A stretch of DNA of 24,941 nucleotides from DATLFA01 sp039934635 (GTDB lineage Bacteria; Actinomycetota; Acidimicrobiia; Acidimicrobiales; WLNW01). The notes below the pieces were generated by a model. The model was not told the origin of the DNA. It did not search any database and worked only from the letters and a program-made list of their open reading frames with translations. Positions 15,202-22,647 of this stretch are shown here, piece after piece (within the stretch, counting starts at the first letter, position 1; each line of letters starts with the position of its first letter). The position numbers and the translations under genes were made by a program. The DNA lies in NCBI GenBank assembly GCA_039934635.1, contig JBDTLT010000061.1:1-24941 (forward strand), written 5' to 3'.

Positions 15202-15402
15202 TTCGTCGTGCTGGGCTCGCACGCCGTGCGCAACCTCGTGCGCGAAGGCAAGACCCGCCAGCTGCGCAACGTCACGACGATGAGCATCGGCGAAGGCATG
15301 CAGACCCTCGAGATGTCGCTGTCAGAGCTCGTGCGCTCCGGACTCGTGTCCTACGAGACGGCGTGCGAAATGGCGACGCTTTCCGGCCGTCGGACGCCGT
15401 AG
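15202..15402 (+). pseudogene. pilT: C-terminal fragment of a PilT-type retraction ATPase
   Basis: The translated segment FVVLGSHAVRNLVREGKTRQ, followed by GEGMQTLEMSLSELVRSGLVSYETACEMA, matches the C-terminal helical part of PilT/PilB-type pilus ATPases (usual form: EVL..TPAVRNLIREGKT.Q, then YGMQTMDQSLAELV..G.VS.E.A). Only about 65 residues are present. The P-loop, Walker B and Asp/His boxes are absent, and the upstream frame runs back into mshC without a start codon before GTG 15208. It is therefore best read as a remnant left by deletion or transfer. A small standalone protein starting at GTG 15208 is possible but has no ribosome binding site at normal distance. No other pilus genes are in the window. 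Confidence 0.7.
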
Positions 15403-15474
15403 AAGCGTGGGTCTCCACACAATCTCCACAATTCACGCTCTCAAACGCCCCGGCCCGGCGCCGACAGTCAGTGG

Positions 15475-17475
15475 ATGGCAGCACCTACGCTGACTCGGGC
15501 GAAGGTCGCGCGACGCGATGGGCGGCGCGCAGGCACTCGCCTTGTCGCTCGCGCACGACGGTTGTCGACAGGCGTGCTGTCGAGATCATCGGCCGTGACC
15601 GTCCTCCTCCCGTTGGCGACCGGTTTGTGGATCGTGCATCGAGTTTTGCTCGCCTTCGATCTGCCCGCCGGCGGCGATGTGAGCTTCCATATCGCCCGAA
15701 CCGACTTCGCGTTGCACCAACTCGTCACCACTGCTCACTATGACGGTTGGAATCCTGCACTGATGGAGGGTCGGCAAGAGTTCTTGGTTTACGGGCCGGG
15801 CCTTGCCTTCGTCGCCGCGCTCTTGAAGGTCCTCTCGTTCGGCTCGCTCTCCATGGAAAGCGTCATGGCGCTCATCGCGTCACTGAGCTTTGCCGCAACC
15901 GCCCCCGCGGCGTGGTATCTCGCTCGTAGTTTTCGCATCGGCAACGTTGGCGCGGGAATGTACGCGCTGGGCGCGCTCACGGTGTCGGTCGTTTACGGGC
16001 CCGGTCTGCGCGGCACGTTCCTCTACGGATTGATGAACCATCAATTGGCCATCCCGATTGCTCTGTGTTGCATCGGCGCCTTCGTTCGGTTGCTCGATGG
16101 CCCGACTCGTGTACCCGAGGTCGTCGCCGCGACGACGGCCGCTGGCTTGGTCATGACTCACGGTCAGACGACAATTGCAACCGCGGTTGTGATCGCGATG
16201 ATTTTCATATGGCGCGGTGTCGTCGCTCGACCGAGCGTTCGCAGTCTCATCGCCGTGGCCCGCGCTTTTTGCGTCGGGCTCGGGCTCGCGGCGATCTGGC
16301 TGTGGCCGATGCTCGAGAACCACTACCCCCGCGCCGACGGCGCCGGTTGGACGACATTGAAGTTGACCGACTACCTCAACGGCTACGTTCGCGGCAACAA
16401 CTGGACGAACCCCATCATCGCCGCTGCCACCGTGTGCGCGTTCGTCATCGTTGCCGTCGACGCGTGCGCCATCCGCCGGTTGACGAGGCGCGTCGACGAA
16501 TGGCGGCTTGCGATTGTGTTCGCAGCACCGTCCGCGCTCATCGGGCTCTACATCATCCGTCATGTCTGGCCGCCGCTGGCCGGCGTCGTCGTCATCCGAG
16601 GACTCGGGCTCGTGTTCATCGTGAGCCTCTTGCCGCTCGCAGTGATCGTGGATCGCGTTGCGCCGCGTTTTGTGGCGGCGGTTCCGATCTTCGCCGCGGC
16701 GCTCGCAATCAACCCTGGCATGATCCCCGCGCACGATCTGGCTCGACCGTCACCCGGGCCCACGAAGGACCTACGCGAGATCGCCGCCGTTCTGCGGTCA
16801 GAAGTGCCCGATCACGGCCGGTTCGCGTGGATTCATGCACCGTCACTGGACGACAGCTTTGGTGTCGGTCACCCCGAATACTGGCTGCAATACCAGTCCG
16901 GACGATCGACGATGAACGGCTTCGGGGGCGAAAGCGTGTCAAGCCTGCCGTTCGCGTTCACACTCGAGATGAACGAGTGGGATACAGCCACCGCAGACGC
17001 GCGATTGCGCCAAGCCGGCGTGACGCACGTGGTGTCGACACCCGAATTCGCAGAGTCGCTCGCGGCCGACACCGACTGGACCCCGATCGTCGAGGGCGAG
17101 CGCTACACGATCCTCGCGTCACCAGCCGGAACGCAATTGGCCCTCGGATCCACCACAGATGCCGTGCAACTCGTCAGCTACGAACCGGAGCTGATTCGGT
17201 GGAACGTGACCCGCGCTGACCGTCTCGTGTTGGCCCTGCCCGCATTCCGCAAGTGGCACTTCCGTTTGAATGGTGAACCCGTCGAAACGTTCACCCACGA
17301 CGGCCACGTCGGGATTGTCGCGCCGGGGCCGGGTGTGCTCACCGCGAGCTACCGTCCGAGCGCCGGCGACCTGTACGGCAGGTTCGTCACCGTGGCGACG
17401 CTAGTCGTTTGGCGACGGTCGATCCGTCGCAGGAACTCACGAGGAGACAAGAGCACGAGCGCGCTCATTGCATAG
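15475..17475 (+). CDS. Large polytopic membrane protein, GT-C/PF10131-like
   Basis: This 666-residue protein has roughly ten hydrophobic helices across residues 40-415, followed by an extracytoplasmic globular C-terminus (about 425-640) and a basic tail (RRSIRRRN). The first loop holds DLPAGGDVSFHIARTDFA, the GGDxxxH pattern of membrane proteins in the 6-pyruvoyl-tetrahydropterin-synthase-related (PF10131) and YfhO-like group, where an early loop acidic residue is typical of GT-C glycosyltransferases. An external glycosyl-transfer or polymer-modifying role is inferred, not shown. ATG 15475 has no obvious Shine-Dalgarno. The 72-bp gap before it contains TCTCCACA twice (15412, 15423). The 3' end overlaps the convergent otsB-like gene by 39 bp. 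Confidence 0.8.
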   Translation: MAAPTLTRAKVARRDGRRAGTRLVARARRLSTGVLSRSSAVTVLLPLATGLWIVHRVLLAFDLPAGGDVSFHIARTDFALHQLVTTAHYDGWNPALMEGRQEFLVYGPGLAFVAALLKVLSFGSLSMESVMALIASLSFAATAPAAWYLARSFRIGNVGAGMYALGALTVSVVYGPGLRGTFLYGLMNHQLAIPIALCCIGAFVRLLDGPTRVPEVVAATTAAGLVMTHGQTTIATAVVIAMIFIWRGVVARPSVRSLIAVARAFCVGLGLAAIWLWPMLENHYPRADGAGWTTLKLTDYLNGYVRGNNWTNPIIAAATVCAFVIVAVDACAIRRLTRRVDEWRLAIVFAAPSALIGLYIIRHVWPPLAGVVVIRGLGLVFIVSLLPLAVIVDRVAPRFVAAVPIFAAALAINPGMIPAHDLARPSPGPTKDLREIAAVLRSEVPDHGRFAWIHAPSLDDSFGVGHPEYWLQYQSGRSTMNGFGGESVSSLPFAFTLEMNEWDTATADARLRQAGVTHVVSTPEFAESLAADTDWTPIVEGERYTILASPAGTQLALGSTTDAVQLVSYEPELIRWNVTRADRLVLALPAFRKWHFRLNGEPVETFTHDGHVGIVAPGPGVLTASYRPSAGDLYGRFVTVATLVVWRRSIRRRNSRGDKSTSALIA

Positions 17476-18213
17476 CTGCGCCAAGACTGTTACGAGTTCG
17501 GTTGGGCTCGCGACAAGCAGACTGGAGTCGGATCCGCCGGCTCCGACCGTGCTACCGATGTCGCCACCGCGGAGCGATGCGAGCGCCCGCTCGTCGTTGC
17601 CCGCATAGAACACCGTCGTATCGTGGCCCTGACGCAATGCGTCGATCGCCCAGTCCTGCCCCACGGGCAGCAACGAGAGATCGAGCACTTCTCTGCGCGA
17701 CTGCGAGTAGACGCGCTGTGGCATCGAGCGCGCAATGCCCGATAGCCAATCGATCGCATGCTGGGCGTCGTTCGCCGTGGCCCCGCGCACGTGAAGCGCG
17801 ACTCCATAGGGCTTCTCTTCGATCATCACTCCTGGATGTGCATCGGCAACCTGCCCCGCTGCCTGCAACAGGCGGCGCTGCGTGCGACGGGCATCTGTCG
17901 TGAGGCCGAGAGTCACCTGCGATGCAATCTCCATCCCATCACTGCCGATCAGCTCGATGCCGCACGAAGTGAGGTCATCCCTCTCGGCTGTACAAACGGC
18001 GATCAGGCTGTCTAGGGATCGCCCCGAGATGACGGCGGCACGTGTCTTCTCGAGCGATCCAAGCGTTGCGAGAACGTCGAGCGCACCGTCGATCGGACGG
18101 GCAGCAGTCGGGTCGTTGACGAAGTCGGCAATGACACCATCGAATTCGCACACCACGAGCAGCGACGGCGCACGTGCGAGGTCGACCAGCGTTGCGGCGC
18201 GCAAATCGTTCAT
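17437..18213 (-). CDS. otsB: Trehalose-phosphatase homologue with degenerate HAD active site
   Basis: This 258-residue protein aligns with OtsB along its length, but the catalytic residues of the HAD phosphatase fold are altered. Motif I is CEFDGVIADF: the nucleophile position (normally DFDGT) is Glu23, while the second Asp (Asp25) is kept. Motif II SGR (63-65) and the substrate Lys region EEKPYGVALHVR (Lys134) are kept. Motif III, usually KGxAL, reads GQDWAIDAL, so the Lys is Gln. Motif IV, usually GDDxTDE, reads GNDERAL (205-211), losing the first and last metal-binding Asp. It is therefore probably not a normal trehalose-6-phosphate phosphatase, and a regulatory or structural partner of OtsA is an inference. 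ATG 18213 overlaps the otsA stop (ATGA). The C-terminus overlaps the convergent membrane-protein gene. Confidence 0.82.
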   Translation of the reverse strand: MNDLRAATLVDLARAPSLLVVCEFDGVIADFVNDPTAARPIDGALDVLATLGSLEKTRAAVISGRSLDSLIAVCTAERDDLTSCGIELIGSDGMEIASQVTLGLTTDARRTQRRLLQAAGQVADAHPGVMIEEKPYGVALHVRGATANDAQHAIDWLSGIARSMPQRVYSQSRREVLDLSLLPVGQDWAIDALRQGHDTTVFYAGNDERALASLRGGDIGSTVGAGGSDSSLLVASPTELVTVLAQLCNERARALVSS

Positions 18214-19580
18214 CGTCCCAGCGCAGAGAGAAACGACGACGCCCAGTAGTGCACGTCGTGGCGCAGCACGACTTTTTGAAGCGACCGCATCCGCCTCGCG
18301 TGCTCGACCGGGTTGCGTTTCACCGCGGCCTCGATCCCAGACGTGAGGCTGTCGAGGTCATGGGGGTTGACGATGTAGGCAGCGGTGAGTTCGTGTGCTG
18401 CTCCCGCGAACTCGCTGAGCACCAGGGCCCCGGCGCTGTCCACGCGTGACGCGACGTACTCCTTGGCCACGAGGTTCATGCCGTCACGCAAAGGTGTCAC
18501 GAGCATGACGTCGGCGGCACGGTAGAGCGCGACGAGTTCTTCGAATGGCACGCTTCGATGGATGTTGTGGACGATCGGGTGACCTACCGTTGCGAACTCT
18601 CCGTTGATCTCGCCGACGAGCTGTTCGATTCGTTCGCGCGTGCCAGCGTATTCGCCGATCGCTCCCCGGCTCGGCACACCGACTTGGATCATCACGCATC
18701 GCGCCGGGTCGAGCGCTCCGCGCCGTAGCAATTGTTGGAGTGCGAGCAGGCGTTGATCGATCCCCTTGGAGTAGTCGAGCCGATCGACACCGAGCAGCAC
18801 GGTGTCAGGTCGGCCCAGTTGCAGGCGCAACTCGCGAGCGCGCCGTTGTGTGGCCGCGCTCGTGGCAACCGCCCGGATCTTGTTCGTGTCGACGGTGATG
18901 GGAAAGACACCGATCTCGACTTCGCGCCCACCGAAGCGCAAGCGCGAGCGCGACCCACGCGCCCGCACGAAACGACGGGCGGCCGCAACGAAGTTCTCCG
19001 CGTCGTCAGCCGTCTGAAAGCCGACGAGATCGGCGCTGAGGAGCCCGTGGAGGAGTTGATCACGCCAGGGCAACTGCGCAAATAGCTCGAGTGGAGGGAA
19101 AGGGATGTGGTGGAAGTAGCCGATGCGCACATCGGGGCGAATCTTGCGCAGTAGCCCGGGAACGAGCAGGAGCTGGTAGTCGTGGACCCATACGCGGCCC
19201 CGTTGTTGGCAGAGCGACGCGACACGGTCGGCGACACCCTCATTGACCGACTGATAGGCCCGCCACGAGCTGCCGCAGAACTGCGGTGGCCGGATGTTGT
19301 CGTGGAACAACGGCCAGATCGTCGAGTTCGAGAAGCCGTTGTAGAACAGCTCGTAGTCCTCGGGCGAAACGACGGCCGTGTTGACCATGAGCCCGCCGTG
19401 CTCACCGTCGGCCCGGTCGTCGGTGCCGGCACCTACCCAACCCGCGCCGAGGCCTCGCATCGACGGGACCACCGCGTTGGCCAGGCCGCCCCGCGAGGGT
19501 TGGAGGTTCTCGCCGGTGTCCACTTGCTCTTTGAAGGGGAGGCTGCAGGCAGCGACGACGAGCTCCCGGCGTGTCGCCAC
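18210..19580 (-). CDS. otsA: Alpha,alpha-trehalose-phosphate synthase (GT20)
   Basis: This roughly 456-residue enzyme makes trehalose-6-phosphate from a nucleotide-glucose and glucose-6-phosphate. GT20 landmarks are intact: the glycine loop SRGGLANAV (about 29-37), the acceptor-site DYELFYNGFSNSTIWPLFH, WVHDYQLLLVP with the catalytic His, IGYFHHIPFPPLE, the donor-phosphate RLDYSKGID, VPSRGAIGEY and TPLRDGMNLVAKEYVA. The N-terminal strand is unusual: VVAACSLPF stands where VVxxNRLP/SNR is expected, so the G6P-contacting Arg (Arg9 in E. coli OtsA) appears to be Ser. GTG 19580 is chosen because homology starts there. TTG 19589 is close, and the frame is open to 19859, but that extension is low-complexity Arg/Pro/Ala sequence. 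Confidence 0.9.
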   Translation of the reverse strand: MATRRELVVAACSLPFKEQVDTGENLQPSRGGLANAVVPSMRGLGAGWVGAGTDDRADGEHGGLMVNTAVVSPEDYELFYNGFSNSTIWPLFHDNIRPPQFCGSSWRAYQSVNEGVADRVASLCQQRGRVWVHDYQLLLVPGLLRKIRPDVRIGYFHHIPFPPLELFAQLPWRDQLLHGLLSADLVGFQTADDAENFVAAARRFVRARGSRSRLRFGGREVEIGVFPITVDTNKIRAVATSAATQRRARELRLQLGRPDTVLLGVDRLDYSKGIDQRLLALQQLLRRGALDPARCVMIQVGVPSRGAIGEYAGTRERIEQLVGEINGEFATVGHPIVHNIHRSVPFEELVALYRAADVMLVTPLRDGMNLVAKEYVASRVDSAGALVLSEFAGAAHELTAAYIVNPHDLDSLTSGIEAAVKRNPVEHARRMRSLQKVVLRHDVHYWASSFLSALGR

Positions 19581-19869
19581 TTGCCGCAAAAGCGAGAGCG
19601 GCGGGCGCGGGTGGGTTACCTCTCGCGGCGCGGGCGCCGGTAGCAACGCCGTGGCAGTTGCGGAGTCTTCAGGCACCGGTGACCTCGGTTTTCGCTGGCG
19701 GGAACGCTTTCCGGCTCGGGCTCGATTTGCCGTCACCCGAGCCGGTGGGCGCCTGTGGGGATGTAAATGTCGCATTGGCGAGCGCGCATCGGGCGCGGGA
19801 ATTGTTGAGGTTTCGTGGAATCCCACCCGTGGCGCCCATTGCGTCCGCACCGGTGGCAAGCTTCCGTTG

Positions 19870-20553
19870 GTGATTATCTGCGTTCTTCTCGTCGAAGACG
19901 ACGACGCCGTGCGTTCGATGCTGCGCCTACTCCTCGAAGACGAGGGCTACCGCGTCGTCGAGGCGGCCGACGGTGAACGGGCGATGGAACGCTTCCAAGC
20001 CGATAGCCCGGACCTCGTCGTAGTCGATCTAAAACTGCCCAAGGCGAGTGGATTCGACGTGTGCCGGCATATTCGGGCGAGCAGTGACGTGCCGATCATC
20101 GTGGTCACCGCACAAGTCGACACGCCTGACGTGGTGGCGGCCCTCGAGCTCGGTGCCGACGACTATGTCACCAAGCCATTCGTGCCGCGCGAGTTGCTGG
20201 CGCGAGTCAGGGCTCTGCTTCGGCGTGCATCGAGTGCGGCGCACGATGCGGCCGTGGTTCGAGTCGGCCCGGTGGAGATCCGGCGCTCGGAAGGTGTCGT
20301 ACTGAAGAATGGGCAGCCACTCGATCTGACGAAGACCGAGTATCTGCTGCTAGAGGATCTCGCACAGAACAGCGGGCAGGTGATGTCGCGTGAGTCGTTG
20401 CTCACACGGGTATGGGGCTACGACCACGTCGGCGACACTCGTCTCGTTGATTCGCACATGAGCCGGCTGCGCAACAAGATCGAGGACGATCCCGCCGAGC
20501 CGGTGCTCATCGTCACCGTCCGAGGGTTCGGCTACAAGCTCGTCGTGAAGTAG
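19870..20553 (+). CDS. mtrA: OmpR/PhoB-family response regulator, MtrA-like
   Basis: This 227-residue regulator has a receiver domain (about 3-120) with the acidic pair in LLVEDDDA, phospho-acceptor Asp53 in VVVDLKLP, the Thr of VVTAQ and Lys of YVTKPF. A winged-helix DNA-binding domain follows (about 130-225: LTKTEYLLLEDL, VWGYDHVGDTRLVDSHMSRL, TVRGFGYKL). The receiver and the VWGY..DTRLVDSH recognition region resemble MtrA of mycobacteria, and the gene order with a histidine kinase and GerMN lipoprotein matches mtrA-mtrB-lpqB, which links cell-wall metabolism and division. The symbol is by this likeness and order. GTG 19870 (TTG 19867 just before) is chosen because the receiver begins there. 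The 289-bp gap to otsA shows no promoter I would defend. Confidence 0.88.
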   Translation: MIICVLLVEDDDAVRSMLRLLLEDEGYRVVEAADGERAMERFQADSPDLVVVDLKLPKASGFDVCRHIRASSDVPIIVVTAQVDTPDVVAALELGADDYVTKPFVPRELLARVRALLRRASSAAHDAAVVRVGPVEIRRSEGVVLKNGQPLDLTKTEYLLLEDLAQNSGQVMSRESLLTRVWGYDHVGDTRLVDSHMSRLRNKIEDDPAEPVLIVTVRGFGYKLVVK

Positions 20554-20559
20554 TTATCG

Positions 20560-21936
20560 ATGAAGACGCGTCGCCAAAGGCTCGGGCTACGCGGCCGTTT
20601 CATCGCGGCGTTCGCCGGCGCCGGCCTGTTGCTGACCGTGGTGCTGTCGTTGCTCACGTACGAACTGACGCGTTCGTATCTGACCGGACAGCGAGAACGC
20701 TCTGCGACTCGACAGGCGTTTGCCAACGCCCGCCTCGCTACATCCGTGCTCGATGCCGACGATTCCGATCCGCGAAAACTCCTCGACTCTCTACCGGCAG
20801 TGGCGGATTCGCGTGTGCTGATCAACGTGAGGGGCACATGGTTCTCGTCGGACTTGGGGCTGAGCGAGGTCTCGCTTCCGCCCGACTTCGTCGAAGTCGT
20901 CGCGGGAGGAAACGCCGCCAGTCAACGCTTCCGGCTCAATGGGGTCACGCAACTCGTGATCGGAACACCCCTGGGGAGCACCGGTTCGAGCTACTACGAA
21001 GTGTTCCCGTTGCGAGAGCTGAACCAGACCTTGACCGCACTCGCCACTTCGCTCGCCGTCGCCAGCTTGGTCACGACCGTCTTGGGGGCGGCCGCCGGGT
21101 GGTACGCGAGTAGGAGGGTATTGGTTCCACTTCAACGCGTGTCCAGCGCGAGCGAGCGCATCGCCGGCGGTGCTCTCGGCACGAGGCTGCGGGCCGCGGG
21201 AGATATCGATCTGCAGCCGTTGGTCGATTCGTTCAATGCAATGGCGGATGCGCTGCAGAGTCGGATCGAGAAAGAGGCTCGCTTCGCGTCGGACGTGAGT
21301 CACGAGCTGCGCACTCCACTCACCGCGCTCGCTACTGCAGTGCAGGTGTTGCAGTCGCGTGCTGATGAGATGCCGGGACGAGTCCGCGCCGCGCTCGACG
21401 TCCTCGAGAGCCAGATCCAATACTTCGAGCGGCTGGTACTCGATCTGCTCGAGATCTCGCGTTACGACGCCGGCGTGAACGAACTTGCGAATGAGGAAGT
21501 CGAGCCGGTGTCGTTTCTTCGTGAGATCTTGACACCACTCGATTCCGCTTCGCTTCGCGTAACAACCCCGATGCCACTATCGGTTTCGATCGACAAGCGA
21601 CGCGTCGAGCGCATCCTTGCCAATCTCGTCGAGAACGCGCAGGTCCATGCCGGCGGCGTGGAAGCGGTGGAACTCGGCGCAGCCGACGGTGTACTGCGGA
21701 TTTCCGTGCTCGACCAGGGGCCCGGCATCGCCGCGGAGGACCGGGCATTCGTATTCGAACGGTTCCGGCGGGGCACGACCAGCGCGACGAACTCCGTCAA
21801 AGGAACTGGTCTCGGCCTGGCTCTGGTGGCCGAGCATGCACGCCTGCACGGTGGCTCTGTGGAAGTACAAGCCGGCGATCCTTCTGGCTGCCGATTTACC
21901 GTTTCGTTGCCGATAGGAGACATGACATGCGCGTGA
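20560..21936 (+). CDS. mtrB: Sensor histidine kinase, MtrB-like
   Basis: This 458-residue membrane kinase has a basic N-terminus, TM1 (about 15-35, FIAAFAGAGLLLTVVLSLLT), an extracytoplasmic domain (about 36-160) and TM2 (about 165-187). A HAMP linker (RRVLVPLQRVSSASERIAGG) leads to the HisKA dimerisation domain with phospho-accepting His248 in FASDVSHELRTPLTAL, then the HATPase domain with N box NLVENAQVHAGG, G1 DQGPGIA, F box and G2 GTGLGLALVAEH. All catalytic boxes are intact. It starts 6 bp after the regulator stop and overlaps the lipoprotein gene by 10 bp, so the three genes form one operon. The likeness of the HAMP/HisKA region and the gene order point to MtrB. The signal sensed is not visible. 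Confidence 0.88.
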   Translation: MKTRRQRLGLRGRFIAAFAGAGLLLTVVLSLLTYELTRSYLTGQRERSATRQAFANARLATSVLDADDSDPRKLLDSLPAVADSRVLINVRGTWFSSDLGLSEVSLPPDFVEVVAGGNAASQRFRLNGVTQLVIGTPLGSTGSSYYEVFPLRELNQTLTALATSLAVASLVTTVLGAAAGWYASRRVLVPLQRVSSASERIAGGALGTRLRAAGDIDLQPLVDSFNAMADALQSRIEKEARFASDVSHELRTPLTALATAVQVLQSRADEMPGRVRAALDVLESQIQYFERLVLDLLEISRYDAGVNELANEEVEPVSFLREILTPLDSASLRVTTPMPLSVSIDKRRVERILANLVENAQVHAGGVEAVELGAADGVLRISVLDQGPGIAAEDRAFVFERFRRGTTSATNSVKGTGLGLALVAEHARLHGGSVEVQAGDPSGCRFTVSLPIGDMTCA

Positions 21937-22574
21937 TTGCCGCGCTGTTCCTCGCGCTCGCGCTGTCGTCATGCGGGATCGAGGCGCAGAGCCAAGCACA
22001 TGTCTTCGAGTCGGATGAAGTGCCTTTCGGGTTGACGAACACAACCCCTTCGCCGACGACCGTGCATGAATTTGCCCCCAGCGTGCCTACGACTACGGCT
22101 TCCGTGGCGTTCGACGTCTTCTTCATTCGATCAGACGTCCTCGTCGCCGTCACCCGCCGCGCCACCGTCGTGCCGACGGCCGCTGATCTCGTCGCATCGC
22201 TCGTCGCGGGACCCACGCCGGAGGAGGTCACCACCGGCCACCGCAGCGCCCTCACCGGTCCTGACATCGTCACTCACACGCGTGTCTCCGCGTCGTTGGT
22301 CACGGTGGATCTCGCCAAGACATTCAACGAGATCCCCCGTAGCGACCGCATCTTCGCGCTCGGTCAGATCACGCTCACGCTCACCGCGGGCACGGGTGTG
22401 GCCTTGGTGCAGTACACGATCGGCGACGCGCCGATCGAGGTGCCCAAGGCGAACGGCGTCGTCACACGCGACCCGGTGAATCGAAGCGACTACACCAAAC
22501 TCCTGACGGCCCCGACTCCGTCATCGAACAATGCGACCTCGACCACGATCGGGCCACCCTCGACGACACGTTGA
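21927..22574 (+). CDS. Lipoprotein with GerMN domain, short LpqB-like
   Basis: This 215-residue secreted lipoprotein has a signal peptide (MRVIAALFLALALSSC) ending in a lipobox LSSC, so Cys16 should be lipidated. After a Thr/Pro-rich spacer comes a GerMN domain (about 50-175): LVASLVAGPTPEEVTTGHRS, SLVTVDLAKTF, ALGQITLTLTA, and VQYTIGDAPIEVP. The tail is Ser/Thr/Pro-rich and probably disordered. LpqB, which follows mtrAB in mycobacteria and modulates MtrB, has two such parts plus a C-terminal beta-propeller. Only the GerMN part is present here. Overlap with the kinase gene indicates translational coupling, and a role as modulator of the kinase is inferred from this context. Confidence 0.85.
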   Translation: MRVIAALFLALALSSCGIEAQSQAHVFESDEVPFGLTNTTPSPTTVHEFAPSVPTTTASVAFDVFFIRSDVLVAVTRRATVVPTAADLVASLVAGPTPEEVTTGHRSALTGPDIVTHTRVSASLVTVDLAKTFNEIPRSDRIFALGQITLTLTAGTGVALVQYTIGDAPIEVPKANGVVTRDPVNRSDYTKLLTAPTPSSNNATSTTIGPPSTTR

Positions 22575-22576
22575 GC

Positions 22577-22603
22577 GCGGGGAGGGGAATGACCTCCTCC
22601 CGC
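22577..22603 (+). terminator. Possible terminator hairpin after the regulator-kinase-lipoprotein operon
   Basis: GCGGGGAGG (22577-22585) can pair with CCTCCTCCCGC (22593-22603) with a two-base bulge and a 7-nt loop, just after the stop at 22572-22574. There is no T-tract. It lies between convergent genes, where termination is expected, but the call is weak. Confidence 0.3.
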
Positions 22604-22647
22604 CGCACCTCAGATGCGACGTGGTCGCCGACTGGTTCGAGCAGGCT

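Noticed and set aside
15412..15430. Two copies of TCTCCACA, similar to the core of DnaA boxes (TTATCCACA)
   Set aside because: Only two imperfect copies, no AT-rich region and no origin genes nearby, so an origin is not supported.
19581..19859. N-terminal extension of OtsA by up to 93 residues
   Set aside because: The extension is Arg/Pro/Ala-rich and unlike any GT20 enzyme. It would also fill the intergenic region needed by the divergent regulator operon.
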